Shown here: positions 35,847-47,727 of the stretch, piece after piece
Position numbering within the stretch: position 1 is the first letter of the stretch
Layout of the letters: the number at the start of each line of letters is the position of its first letter
Source: Chinchilla lanigera
Lineage: Eukaryota; Chordata; Mammalia; Rodentia; Chinchillidae
Direction of reading: 5' to 3'
Assembly: GCF_000276665.1 (NCBI RefSeq)
Contig: NW_004955425.1
Span: 22,527,479-22,591,478 of the forward strand
Length of the DNA stretch: 64,000 nt
The notes under the pieces: generated by a model
Seen by the model: the letters and a program-made list of their open reading frames with translations, nothing else
Databases searched by the model: none
What the model was told of the DNA's origin: nothing
Made by a program: the position numbers and the translations under genes

Positions 35847-37499
35847 CAGCATAAAAGAAATACCTTCCAACTATAGTACTCGGTAAAGTCCCAAATAGCG
35901 CAAATGTAAACACCGTCTAGATGAGCTGTGTTTCCAAGCAGCACAGAGCTTCCTCAACAGTAAGAACTTGGCATCCCACCCCCAACATGAAACTTACTTT
36001 AACTCCAGATTTGGGAAGGAGAAGAAAAGTGATGTATTCACATTTATGCCCACTTGATTTTTTTAAAAAAAGACTACTGGTCTCAATATAATCCAAGATA
36101 TCATCCTTATTTAAAATCAGGCTGAATAAATCACTACCTATCATTCTGCAGTCAAAAGTTATCTAAAGGCTTTCAAACCACAGTAGCAAGATTTAGAAAT
36201 TTGAGTCATTTAATCAATATTAAAAATAACTCAAAGTTTAAACCCAAGTATTCCCTAAGAATAAAGTTCTATGTGGCACAGTAATGATTTCAATGTTGAT
36301 TATGTTCATAATTAATGCCTTTGACTGTATACATACTTTTTTGTTTGGTGCAATGTTTTGATTTTTCTATTGGTGAACAATTTAAATGTATTTGGTCTAT
36401 CTCAAAAAGTGAAAGACGTAGGTGCATTATGGATTCAAGTATATTAGAAATGCTAAGGTCATTTTATTTTTAATACCACTAGAAGTGAGAAGCTAAAAGA
36501 AAAATTCCTTAAATACTGTATATTCTTTTTAGACAAGGATTAGGTTAGCCTTTAACACCTCTGTCAAAAATTACACACACACATACACGCACCCCAAAAA
36601 TAAGCTGACAAACACAATCTCAGTTCAATTAAAAAAAGAGTACCCACAAGAATATACAAAAGTTTCCATACAGTAAAATTTTACTATATGAATACTGATG
36701 ATCAGAAATAAAATAAAAGGAATTCTTATTACTATACTCTATTGCATTGACAAACTAACTTCTCTTTTGGATAATGCACTGCATATTATAGTAAAGTCTC
36801 ATACTGTGCCCCAAGAAATTCTTATTTAAAAGCAACTATTACAGAAAATCGCTTCTATGATCCATAAACAACCCTGATTCCTATAACTATACGCAGTACA
36901 GAACCCAAAACACTAATTCTTTTAAGCAACATGTTGCCATGCAAGATCAGAATTGTTATCAAAATATCAGCTACTCTTAAAAAAGAAAATAAAGAAGACC
37001 AAATATACATCATCTACCACAAAGCACACAGGCTCTCACTGGTGATGAAACTGATAGAGAAGCAAGTCAACTTAAAATTCATGTCTCTGCTGGCCTATTT
37101 CTTTCAAAATAAATAAGGAAAAAAAAGAATGCTTTCCTGTGTCATCCTTACCTTTAAAGGGTCTTGAAAGAACAACTACAGTTAGTGCTAAGAGCTTTTT
37201 AGATTGTAAGTACCATGTTCATTTCAGCGAGTCACCACTGAAATAATTTGCTGAACACCATCCTCCGAAAATATGGAGAATATTTATTTAGCATGTAATA
37301 TTCTTCTGCTGGGGAACTGAAATATGAAAAAACTATTTGGTAAAATAAGGTGAGGAAGTTTTCTGCTTTTAGCCCATGCACATGTGAACAGGAAATATCC
37401 ATGCTGTGTGTACTGTGTTTCCAACATAAAAACATCTGCAGAATACAGTAACTGGAGAGAATGGTACCGTCAGAAGGTAACAGCACACTGCGGAGGCCT

Positions 37500-37664
37500 C
37501 TAGAGCTGGTTCCCCTTGAAAGCGCTCTGAGCCGCACTTGTTGCCGCAGTGGAAGCTGCATTTGCAGCTGCAGTCTGGACAGTCTTGTTGGACATCACAC
37601 CTGTTGCAAACTCCTGTTGAGCCTTCTCAAAACTAGCACCCGTTGTGCGATACAGTCCATGTAC
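37500..37664 (-). CDS. SCAMP1: SCAMP1, last coding exon (54 C-terminal residues)
   Basis: On the minus strand the exon begins at 37664 after a CCTTTGTAG acceptor, in phase 0. It reads [20 protein letters not shown] and onward, with an alanine-rich [13 protein letters not shown] stretch, and stops at TAG (37502-37500). This is the cytosolic C-terminal tail of secretory carrier-associated membrane protein 1. The [18 protein letters not shown] segment is diagnostic for SCAMP1. The last residue is Leu after GNQ. SCAMP1 is a four-helix protein of post-Golgi recycling vesicles and endosomes, involved in vesicle trafficking and exocytosis. The frame is intact. Confidence 0.97.
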   Translation of the reverse strand, partial: VHGLYRTTGASFEKAQQEFATGVMSNKTVQTAAANAASTAATSAAQSAFKGNQL

Positions 37665-38364
37665 CTACAAAGGCACAGAGGGTGGGATCAGTGAGTGGCA
37701 ATCTGCACATCATCTCCAGCATCCTTGAGCTCAACACCACTCAGAGATAATCAATTCTAGTCATGATTCCTAGAATTAAAAGCACTAGGCAGCATGGGCA
37801 CCCATTTGTATATAACATTCTCTTCACACAGGTTTTTCATTTTCCTCCCCAAGCTGAAGAGAGAATTATGCCAATTCAAGCCAAAAATAAATAACTCTCA
37901 ACCAACTGCAAAAAGCTGTCTTCCTCTGCATGCCATTAAGATATTACGGCACTACAACAGAACGATTTAAATATAACAAGGGGTAGTCTGGTTTTAATTT
38001 GCTACCCTAGACAATTGAACACCTTTTCTATTTCTATGGTGGCTACATACACAGCACTATTTGTATCATAATGTAATGGTATCATTTATAATTTCATTAA
38101 CCAAGCACTATTGATATTCTTAAAACATACTGCTGGTATCCACTCTGCATATTATTTAGCTTTTTTTCTGATCAAGTTCTAAAGGATTTATGAAGAAATG
38201 CTATGGGGAATTGTATGTCTATAGTATGTGTCTTGACTTATTACTCAAATCTTGGAGTTTATTTTCATGAGTAAGGTTCAAAAATTTTCTATCACCATAA
38301 GCTACACAATCAAACCATGAAGCCTATCAATACATAACATGAATCACTCAATTTAACACAAATT

Positions 38365-38454
38365 CCCCCCCCCCGCCCCCAGTATCAGGAATCGAACTCA
38401 CGACGTTGCACTTGCCAGGCAGGCGCTGTGCCGCTGAGCTAAATTCCCAGCCCC
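38365..38454 (-). repeat. ID-type SINE with G-rich tail, reverse orientation
   Basis: The reverse complement begins GGGGCTGGGAATTTAGCTCA and has intact A- and B-box regions. Where an A tail is expected it has a run of about 16 G with one C (plus strand 38365-38380). A 10-bp target-site duplication, AACACAAATT, lies at 38355-38364 and 38455-38464, so the G-rich tract lies inside the inserted unit. Confidence 0.92.
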
Positions 38455-38907
38455 AACACAAATTTTAAAAAGGAAAAAATGAAATAAATTACATTTATTA
38501 ATTCCATACTCACAAGCTTTAAGGTACATACAGGGGGACAAGTGACTCAATAATCACACTGTGATTGGACCGACACTAGAAGCCACACTGGAATTTAATG
38601 AAAGCAAGTTTGGAGAAGGGCTGAGTGCACTGAGTCAGTGTTTTTTCCTCACCTTTTACTCTCAAACCTGGATACAAACAGTCACCAGACTGTAGCATGA
38701 ATGTGGAGCAAAAAAAAAGGTAGAATAGGCCGAAGACTCTCAAGCCAAACTGGAATACTGGGGAGGAGTTTGAGGAAAAGCAGAGAGTACCATATTCACT
38801 GCACCAGTGTCTGAATGCCTGAACACCTACTCCAGGTCTGCCAGAGCAGGAAGGGAAAGACTCAGTATGGAGTTCAGAAGAAAAACAGACCAGAGACATA
38901 GACATGG

Positions 38908-39264
38908 AAACCACTGGTATAAACCCCTCTCCCCAGATTCTCATGTCAAAATGCTAATAATCCCTAATATGACAGTACTGGGAGGTGGGGATCTCTGGGA
39001 GGCAATCAAATCATAAAAGTAAAACCCTTATGCATAGACTTGTATAAAGACCCCTGAGAGTTCTCCTGCCTCTCCCACCAGGTAAGGACATAGAAAATGG
39101 CTATGCCCCCACCGAACACACAATGACCCCAACCAAACACTCAATCTGCCAGTACCTCAACCCTGGACTTCTCAGCCTCCAGAATTGTAAGAAATAAAAT
39201 ATTTGTTCCTCAAACCACTAAATCTAAGGTGTATTAGTTATCATAACCTATAGGGACTAAGACA
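38908..39264 (+). mobile_element. Solo MLT1-like LTR (ERVL-MaLR)
   Basis: The order 'atccctaatatgacagtact', 'gggaggtggggatctctggg', 'ctctcccaccaggtaaggac', 'tctgccagtacctcaaccct', 'ggacttctcagcctccagaa', 'aagaaataaaat' and a terminal 'gggactaagaca' follows MLT1 LTRs closely. No internal region is present. Confidence 0.82.
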
Positions 39265-40611
39265 TTGTATAGATGGTAGCTGAAAGCTTGACATACATGA
39301 AACCATCTCCAGAGAGTATACACAGTAGAAAGAGAAGGAAGTCAAATACAGAAACATCCTAAGATACCAATATTTTTTAAAGCATCCAAAACAAGAAGCA
39401 GTTGTTACAAGAAGAATGGGAACAACCAGGGATTTTTAATGACACCAAGGGAAGAAACTGCTACAAGAAATAAGACGCTATTTGTTATCTGGGTAAAAGA
39501 AATATCCCGAAACCCCAAGTGTTTCTGATACAGTGGTGAAAGTAAATGTCACACTGCTGTGGACCAGAGTATACAATAGTCTAGGGGAAGAAAAAGCACT
39601 GGCACACACACAGACTGAGAAACTACAAATTTTTTCTCCTAGTTCAGCACAATCATTCTGTACAGAATTAATTTTATTCCCTTTCCAAAACAAGTTTTCT
39701 ATGGAAAATTAAAAATATAGATAAATTACCACTCCAATGTTAAAGAAATTTATCTTTCAGGGAATACAAATGATTGTAGCCTAGAAAATAAGGCATGTAA
39801 CAGAACTCTCATACATCTTAATAGATTCAATCCCAATGCAAACAATTACAAGTTCACTTGTCTGTCTTCCCTTTTTCCCTCCAAGTGTGCGGGCATGTAA
39901 CAAAAAAATGTTAGTTCTAATTTGCCTGGTTATTTTATTTTTCATTTGGAATAGTTGATGTTACCTGTTCATAGGCTTTAGAGTTTAACTACTTAAAATG
40001 TTACCAGTCTCATAGAGCAAAAGAAAGGTAGAACAGCCCACATTTTTCAAGTTAGTTATCTATGCAGACCCAGAGAGCCACCTAGAGGGAGAAGACCATG
40101 TATGTATTTAACGTATACTGAGCAAACGCGGTATTCTACTCATGTGAATAGCCTATTCTTTACTTCAAAGAATAGCAAGTTCTTTATTTCAGGGCCTTAT
40201 GAAAGATGATAGGCTAATCATGAGATCAACATCTCAGAAAGCTTATTTCCCTCCTATCTTTACGAGTAATTCCTAAGAATAATTTGTATTCCTTAGAAAA
40301 TCGGGGTCAAAATATTAACACAATGACTAATTTTAAGAACATATTTCTCTTTAAATAAATACTTGCTATTTGTACTTGGTATCTTTTCTATTTGTGAGAA
40401 AAATGTACTTACTTAAATATTTAGTTCTAGGACTATCATAGAAAGTGTACTTGATTTAGAGTCTCCTAAATCCACTACCTTCTAGCTAGTTGGCCACCAC
40501 TGAAAACCTCATTTAATTCCCATATTTGTTGTTCCATCTGCTTCTCAGAGACTCCTAAAGATCAAATCAAAGGATTTATGGGTTAAATAATATAAATCAA
40601 AATTAACTTGG

Positions 40612-40760
40612 TTTTCTTTTTTTGAGACAAGTTTTTCACTGTGTTTCAGGCTGGCCTTGAACTCTCTATGTAGAGCCCAGGCTGGCCTTTAATATGCAGC
40701 CATTCTCCTGCCTCAGCCTCCAAAGTATGAAGATTACAGACATGTGCCACCATGCCTGGC
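40612..40760 (-). repeat. B1 SINE with internal duplication, reverse orientation
   Basis: The plus strand has 'tgagacaagtttttcactgt', two 'caggctggcct' copies about 30 bp apart, and 'gtgccaccatgcctggc'. The doubled motif fits the internal duplication known in B1. Confidence 0.9.
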
Positions 40761-42479
40761 TAAAATTAATTTTTAACTATCTGCAGAAATGTCACAGCCA
40801 AACTGTAGATGCACTTCCAGAAGGAAATCCAATTCCTTACTGTGTCTTCAGAGGTAATGCAAACCTTGCTGCTATCATTCCCTAAAACTGTGTTCTATGA
40901 AAAGTATATTTAAAATAATGCAAACATGTTTCCATTAAAACTTCAAGAAATCATGCTTCTATTAATATAAAATCCCTGACATGTCAAAATTATTTTAACT
41001 TTTATAAAAGTTGGGAAATTAAAAATGAATGAGGTTTTTTTCTTTTTTTTTTTTGTAGTTTTTAAGAAACATGTGGCTCTCTAGACCGAACTTTTCTGAA
41101 TGAAGATGTAGTATTCAGATGACCATTTAAACAGGCAATGTGAATCAAATGCAACAGGTTCCTAATCAGGAAAGACTAGCATTAGATGGTTCTGACAAGG
41201 GGGAATGCCTGTTTACCACCACAGAAAAACAGTAAAATTATCAGCTTTCTATCCTAGGTTCAAAATAAAGTGGGAAAAAAGTCTGAGCAACAGCATGCTT
41301 TCAAAGAAAGCAACAGTTACTTTTAACCTAGGAAGACTACAATTTTATACAGAACACAACATCTTCACAAGGAACTTATTATAAAACACCAATTCATTAG
41401 TGAGACTTCACTGGCACCACTCTGAATCATAGGCCCAACTCTGTCTTCTCACATAAATTAAAAAACTATCTGCAGAATAGACATCTCAGTAAATAAAAAA
41501 ATGTAAAGCATTTAGACAAACTTGGTTTTTAAAGAAATAACTTTTGTCTAAATTTTTTTTGAAATGGAAAAAAAACATAAATCACTATTTTATTAATATG
41601 TACATAAAAATTCGTAAACAAGTTTTCAAATTTCATGGAGAAGACAACAAAACCAGGTCACAAAAAGAATACAAATGATGGCGTATATAGTCAGTGCTTT
41701 CATATGAAGTTATTTTTTTACAGATTAAAAGGGAACCTTTTTGGATTCCTCTGATAGTCTCTCATAATTCATTCATTATCAGCTGACCCATTTATGGTAT
41801 CTTCCTCCATGGCCTCACATAGTTATCCATTTCTTTCTAATAGTTTACTACACAAATAATGGCTTTTAAAAATACAATTAGAAATAATCTGAGGAGAAAA
41901 CAAAGCTATTCGTGAAAGATAAGGATTCAGTTGTTCCTTGTCTTAGAAGATGGTCAAGAAGTCTATGAGCACTCTTTCAATACTAAAATTTGTATTATAA
42001 AACGACACTATGAAAGAACCTAAGACATACTGGGCAATCTACATCAATGGCAAAACTTCGGAATGTCAACAAAATTCTCAATATTTTATTCATTTCCATT
42101 AAAATAAATATATTCTACAAAATAGGTTCTGCTGGGGCTAGAGAGAAGAATAACCTAATAAAACCCAAGAATTCTATTGGCAAATAGTGCGCAAGGGTGA
42201 CTTACAGGGCACTAACTGTTTGTGAAGAGCCTGACCCCTAGTGGTTACAAACGATGGTTACAGACCCCAGAAGAGTTTTGTTATTAAGTAGCCAGTTTTG
42301 AGCAACTATGGAAGAAAAAGAAAAAAGGAAACTCAGTTGGATCTCAGTTTCTGTCACAGTAGGAGAAATGCCTCTCATTAATATGAGAGCGGAGTCAGAG
42401 AGCCTGGAAAGCACGTGGCGGCCCACACTGGGAGGAGGCCTAGGGAAAACACTCCTGACCTAACAGTCTGTCTAGCTGA

Positions 42480-42815
42480 TGACACTGGTTATGGCTTGTG
42501 TCCAGACGCCCCCTCGAAGCCTCATGCAGTCATACATGGGGCTTTTCCAGAGGTGGCTGAATCTACAGTGTGTGACTGATTTATGGTGCAACCCAATAAG
42601 GGTGTGTGATTACTACATCAGTCCACTGATTGGTATGGCACCACCCTAATCCAGTACCCTGGATACAAAATTCTCTGTGATGCTCCTCTACCATGCTACC
42701 CTGCCTGGAGCCAGCCAGCTATGGACTTAAACCTCTACAAACTGTGAGCTAAAAAAATCTTTCCTCCTTTGGGTATCTGGTACTTTGTCTCAGCAACAAG
42801 AAAGGTACCTAAGCC
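42480..42815 (+). mobile_element. Solo MaLR-type LTR (diverged)
   Basis: The 5' part has 'gttatggcttgtgtccagac' and 'cgaagcctcatgcagtc'. The 3' part has 'aaactgtgagctaaaaaaat', 'ctttcctcctttgggtatct' and 'agcaacaagaaaggtaccta', like the tail of rodent MaLR LTRs. Confidence 0.6.
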
Positions 42816-42854
42816 ACCCCATTTATCGGACTTCATAGAATCTTACAGAAAACC

Positions 42855-42975
42855 ACCGAAACTTCTGATTTCACAGTGAAAGAATGTGAGATCAGGGAAG
42901 TTTAATGACTTGCACAGCACCAACAGTCAACACATGCAAAAACTAACTCTGAGGTGAGGTATCAGAGTATGATCC
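42855..42975 (+). repeat. MIR SINE fragment
   Basis: 'Gggaagtttaatgacttgca' and 'gcaccaacagtcaacacatg' lie in MIR order. The copy is short and diverged. Confidence 0.5.
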
Positions 42976-43449
42976 ATAATTCAGTATCAAAACTTTTTAT
43001 CCTACTTGGGAAATGGTTGTATTTCTTGCAATTGCATGGCACATGAACATGAACACAGCTCTACAACTTTTCCTCTCATGGGACAGAGCCTGAAAAATTG
43101 TGTATCCGGAGCATGGAAGGGGCAAAGAATTCCAGCTTCTGGGGTTCAGAGCACCGTCCACAGCAGTTCCCAGGGACTGCAGTGAAGCATCTCCTCTGTG
43201 CATCACCTGGGCCACAGATTCCCCAGGCCACTGCTGTTGGTCATCCCTGGGCCCAACTCTTCCTGCCCAAGATGCCTGTGTTCTACCTTCTGCGCCTTCA
43301 CACTCACACACACTTTCTAGGCCTCAGGGAGTCCATACCTCCCAGTCTGAAAATCCAGCCAAGGTTCTTTCCTTACTCCTGTGTAATCCCAAAGGCGGCC
43401 AAAAACTACATTAACATCATGCTAGTATTTTAAGAAGGCTGAAACCACT

Positions 43450-43960
43450 TTGATCTCCAAAGCTACTCTTCTTATACTCTATTCCTGAATGAATGGCCTA
43501 TCATCTAAAATCCCTGGTGTCATCCTTCAGACTTCTCTTGTCCTCTCCTTATAAGCCTAAGTCAAATTAATCATTACCTGCTCATTTTCTCTTGGCTACA
43601 CATCATTCAAGACACTGTCATCACTAACTAGCTTCCTCACTGCCTCCTAGGTACAGCTTCTTCAAGTATACAATTCTGCCTACATCCCAAATCTACTTCA
43701 GAATGATGCTTCTAAAATTCCAATCAGATCAAGTTACTCTCCTCCTTAAACCTTCTAAGGCTCACCACCACTTTTGGGGGAAGGTTCAAACTTCTTAACA
43801 AGTTTTCCTAGCTTACAAGACGCTGCAGGATGTAACAACCTACCCAGCTTTTCTCATGCCCCTACCCTGCACCACCAACACTCCCAATTCTTCCTTGCCC
43901 AAATCCATGTACCAATTTTCTTTGCCATCCATTCTGAACTATTTTTAATTCCTTGAGCTT
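43450..43960 (+). mobile_element. L2 LINE 3' fragment
   Basis: The segments 'tgcttctaaaattccaatca', 'gatcaagttactctcctcct', 'taaaccttctaaggctcacc' and 'cttacaagacgctgcaggat' follow the end of the L2 consensus in order. There is no coding capacity. Confidence 0.75.
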
Positions 43961-44053
43961 GCATGTTATATCCTACAACTAGATATGAACTGGTATCTCC
44001 ACTACCTGCTAGCTATTTATCCTCTCACCCTTCCCCTCACCCTTATTCCTTTA

Positions 44054-44681
44054 CAGGAATCCTCTACTCATGAAGGAGTTCCATTCTGGGAGAATGTTTG
44101 TAAGTCAGTCAGACTGATTCATAAATCCGATTCATGAGTCTTAAGTGAAACATGCACCCTGTTCATCCCATTTTCTTTAAGTCTTTAAACAGGGTTTAGC
44201 TTTTTCTTGAATAAGCACTGAGCTGAGTGGGACTCAGTGCTGACACTGATCCTGCATCCACACATGAAGAAGTTTCTCCGTCTCCTCTTTCACTGTGCCA
44301 TGCTTTTTGGATATTATGGTGGACTTCACTGGCACAACAGACTTCACAATCCCATGATCTTGTTATAAGAATGAGCAACATCTACCATCTTTTTGCCTCC
44401 ATCCAATCTCTCAATTATTTTTACTTGTTTTTCCATGGTGATTGTTTTGTGCTTCCTAGTCCCCTCCACACTACCACTGCTCCTCCTCTTGCTTATGGAG
44501 ATCCTGAGCTCTCACTGTACTACTGCGCAGTAGGCACGCAGCAGCACAACTGTAACAATGTCCAACAGACATGGGCACTATTTCTGCAAACTGTTCACAT
44601 CTATGAATGTTCATAATGTGAGGTCCATTCATATCTGTGAAAGCTCACAACTTGGAACGTTCATAAATCAGGGACTTACTG
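44054..44681. mobile_element. Tigger-like (TcMar) DNA transposon remnant, 628 bp
   Basis: The left end CAGGAATCCTCTACTCATGA and the right end, read in reverse (CAGTAAGTCCCTGATTTATG), align as imperfect terminal inverted repeats that share CAG, TCC, ATGAA and GTTCCA. TA flanks both ends (44052-44053, 44682-44683), the target duplication of the mariner superfamily. No transposase frame is visible. Confidence 0.6.
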
Positions 44682-44765
44682 TACTGAATTACAATGACTG
44701 GAAGTCACTGTTACATCTCAGCCAAAGAAATACTTTTAACAGGTTCCCAACAGCCTAACTATCAG

Positions 44766-44893
44766 TGTTATGTGCATCACTGTCCCATCTAGCAGCTTGG
44801 TGGCAGAAGAGGTACAGTCGTGCACGCACCACCATTGGTTCAAGCCACTTGGCAGTGAGACACACAAATTACGGCCCAGTCATAAATGCGTTA
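44766..44893 (+). repeat. Unnamed repeat, copy A
   Basis: It shares a left block (GTTATGTGCATCACTGTCCC) and a right block of about 80 bp ('acagtcgtgcacgcacc ... cataaatgcgtta') with copy B at 45611-45799, in the same order. An A run follows. The right block resembles a Tigger1-type end from memory; that is not certain. Confidence 0.5.
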
Positions 44894-44915
44894 AAAAAAA
44901 AAAAACAAACTTCAT

Positions 44916-45046
44916 AGCTGGGTATGGTGGTGTACACCTATAACCCTGGTACTTCGGAGGCTGAGGCAGGATTGCAAATTGAGGCCAGCCTGGGAAATTT
45001 TGCAAGACCTCGTTTCAAAAACAGAAAAGAAAGAAAGAAAAAAAAG
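44916..45046 (+). repeat. B1 SINE
   Basis: 'Agctgggtatggtggtgtac', 'ggaggctgaggcagga', 'gaggccagcctggg' and an A-rich tail with GAAA units. CTTCAT lies on both sides as a short target duplication. Confidence 0.88.
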
Positions 45047-45109
45047 GCTTCATTACTTAAGGGTGAAGGGGTCAAGAAGATCAAACAGAAAACTAACTTT
45101 AATTGTGGA

Positions 45110-45350
45110 GGCCTTGTGCAGTTCACACTGTTTCACTTCATCCTCACACTGATCCTGGGAAAGGACTCATTCCTATTCCTGCCCTGTCCTGCTGCAGAAG
45201 CCAGGAATGCAGCCTGAAAGCACCCAGCCAGGCCCCTGCTCTCAGGCCACTTGGGAGGAAAGAGGAACCTGAGCCCAAATGGGTACAGAAACTTGTCTCA
45301 AACCACAGAGCTGTAAGCAAAGACATCAGAATTTCAACCCTAGTTGCACA
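45110..45350 (+). repeat. MIR SINE (diverged)
   Basis: 'Ttcacttcatcctcacactg', 'tgggtacagaaacttgtctc', 'aaaccacagagctgtaagca' and 'cagaatttcaaccctag' follow MIR order, with an extra stretch in the middle. Confidence 0.55.
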
Positions 45351-45514
45351 CTTCCAAAGCAAAGTACTTACTCATTTAATTCCTACGCCAAAAGACAGGT
45401 CCACCTGGAAGAACCTACTAAGCTGGGTACTCAGAATATGTGCACGACAAAGAATATAAACAAAGTGCCCAGGCCCCAAAGTGAGCAACAGAGCTAGTAA
45501 ATTCCCCCCAAAAT

Positions 45515-45936
45515 GACCAGACAGGTGGCACACAGCTGCAATCTCAGCACCCTGAGAGGCTCAGGCAGAAAGATCTCAAGTTTAACACATTTCCTTCAGG
45601 CTTGAATCACTGGTGGTATATGCACGACTATCCCACCAGGCACCTTGTACCACCTGGGCTATAAATGGGTCTAATCACTTTTATTAATCTTTTTACTAAT
45701 AAAAAAAAATCCAATAGGATAGTCATGCATGTGCCACCCAGCGTTTCAAGGTGCTGAGCATCAAGACATATAAATTATGGCCCCAGTGTAAACATGTTAA
45801 GCCCAACACAGGAAAACGAACAACTTAGCGAGACCTTGTCTCAAAAAAAAAAAAAAAAAAAAATTAAAAAGGGAGTTATAGCTCAGTGGAAAGGCCATAG
45901 GTTCCCTCCCCAGTACCAAAGAAACAAAACCAAAAC
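45515..45936 (+). repeat. B1+ID composite SINE, interrupted
   Basis: The B1 start lies at 45515-45583 ('gaccagacaggtggcacaca ... aaagatctcaag'). The B1 end and ID half lie at 45811-45936 ('aacttagcgagaccttgtct', an A run, 'ttatagctcagtggaaaggc', 'cccagtaccaaag'). The missing middle of B1 is replaced by the unnamed repeat, copy B. Confidence 0.72.
45611..45799 (+). repeat. Unnamed repeat, copy B
   Basis: The left block is GGTATATGCACGACTATCCC and the right block starts at about 45718 (ATAGTCATGCATGTGCCA) and runs to 'aaacatgtta'. The left block is also the inverse of the start of the right block. It lies inside a B1+ID SINE, with AACACA at 45584-45589 and 45805-45810. Confidence 0.5.
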
Positions 45937-46339
45937 AGAGGAAATTGCATGACCCTAAAGACACAATGTGATTAGAAAGTATGTGGAACAGACACCTGCA
46001 CCTGAGCTGGGTCTAGAGAAACACTCTTCAGTCTTCCTGTGGCAGACAGAGGAGATGGTGTGCCCACGGCTCCACAGCACAGCACCAACAGGGACAAGGA
46101 CATGGCAATGGACTGGACACATGGGAGGGCAGAGAGCAGTACAGTGCTGCTAGTCCTGCTGTGGATCCCATCAACCCTTTCCCCCACCGCAACCATAATC
46201 CCACTCTCCAACCCCACCAAAGCTACACAATAAATCTGCAGCGCTGGTTCACTGTTACTGTTGTTGTTAGACGAATATAATAGCTACACATAAAATGGAC
46301 TGGAAGAAGTAGGGGCGGTATGAGTGACTTATATTTTAT

Positions 46340-46560
46340 ATCTAGATGTTCCCCCAAAGCCTTGTGTGCTCACAGGTGGGGCTTTGAGGAGGTGAGTGGG
46401 TTGTGGATTAGCTACTGATTTGCTTATAGTTGTATGTGACCTTGGGAGGTAAAGCCTGGCTGGAGGACATGGGTCACTGAAGCTGAGGAGAATGTGAGGC
46501 CTTTGTGATGCCTTCTTGTGACAGTGACACCACCAATGAGGGTGCAAAAGCTCAGGTGAA
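46340..46560 (+). mobile_element. MaLR-like LTR fragment
   Basis: 'Gatgttcccccaaagccttg', 'gtgggttgtggattagctac', 'ctggctggaggacatgggtc' and 'actgaagctgagg' resemble the first half of rodent MaLR LTRs. The right edge is not clear. Confidence 0.5.
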
Positions 46561-46914
46561 GATGCAACAAAAGTGCAGGAAACTGCATCTCATCTCTAAC
46601 TTCCCAAGAAAAGAGAGCACAGGTCAATCTAAGCTAATCCCAAAATCCAAACTCTGCAACTTCCAACTCTCTCATCTCTTCCAATTCCAAGATTTAGGTC
46701 ATCCAGGAAGATATTAAAATAATGACAGAGGATGAAATTCCTAAAGACGAAGAGTACATAGCACAGAAAAGAGAGAGTTGATTGTGTTTAGGACAACTGT
46801 AAGTGGATAAAGAAAGGAGGACAATCGCAATCACAAATGCCTAGGAAGAGGGGCTACCTGTGGGTACAGAAGGCCGTAGTTATCAAGGAGGGGAGAGTGA
46901 AAAAAGTTCTAGGA

Positions 46915-46984
46915 CAGTGGTGGCAAATCTATGGCATGCATGCTGCATGTACCCCTGAAAACTCTAAAAGGTTTGCCGTCACTG
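46915..46984. mobile_element. hAT-type MITE, 70-bp deletion derivative
   Basis: It begins CAGTGGTGGCAAATCTATGG and ends AAAAGGTTTGCCGTCACTG, so the ends are inverted repeats (CAGTGGTGGCAAA against CAGTGACGGCAAA). The flanking octamers TTCTAGGA and CTACAGGA match at five of eight positions, as in an aged hAT target duplication. Ends and near-end motifs match the longer copy at 33488-33681. Confidence 0.7.
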
Positions 46985-47727
46985 CTACAGGACTTACTAA
47001 CTTTAGAAAGCTCTGCTTCAATGGCAAACACATTCACTGCAGAAAAGTAAAAGCTTCTAAGAGAAAACAGGCAGCAAAATGTGGATAGGAAAAACACATT
47101 CACTTTCACAGGGTTTTAAGAAGGAGAAAAAGCAAATGTACGAGTCAAGTATTTCAGTGCCTACTGATCTTAAGTACAATTATTTCTACATGCACTGTTT
47201 CTATACATTCTCAAGACAGTAAAAATTTGAAGAAATGGAAGAATTTTTTCTTTAAAGTAGGATCCACCAAAAAGGCTCTATCATTCTAAAACACTGGTGT
47301 TATTCCCAGGGTGTCTATATCATGTTTAAACACATATCGAATATCAAATATATGTCCAAGACACAAGAAAAAATGTAAATACACAAAGGATTAATGTGTC
47401 CTCTACCTTATGTAATGATTCTTATTTAAGGTTTTAAAAACAGACAGGAATTCTACAAGAAAATGGGTAGCTAATAGGCAGTTACTAAAAACAAAATTTA
47501 TGCCATAAGCCAGCTTTGTACTTCTCACCAGCTCATTTTAAGATAAACAATTTAATGTATTCATATTTTAAATGTGGATGAAATACACTTTATACACTAA
47601 TTTTATTTCCATCTATTAATCAGTTCAGTATGCTTTATATTCAAAAATAGAGTATATAAAAAATCCAAAATTTTAAAGTGACATTAAATCTTCAATTCAT
47701 AAAAGAAGTCTTCAAGATTTAAAAGTA

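Larger units (their letters stand above)
34360..37499 (-). other. SCAMP1: SCAMP1 3' UTR (end uncertain)
   Basis: Downstream of the SCAMP1 stop (towards lower coordinates) the sequence is long, AT-rich and nearly free of SINEs, as expected for an extended 3' UTR. On the minus strand AATAAA hexamers lie at 37272-37282, 35841-35846, 34873-34878 and 34380-34385; I took the last as the outer limit. The true end may be nearer or up to about 1 kb further. Confidence 0.45.

Noticed and set aside
44227..44616. 129-codon plus-strand frame
   Set aside because: It lies wholly inside the Tigger-like element and shows no transposase motif.
46837..47088. 83-codon frame with basic residues that looked like a small nuclear protein
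   Set aside because: It crosses the hAT MITE at 46915-46984 and is not similar to any family I recognise.
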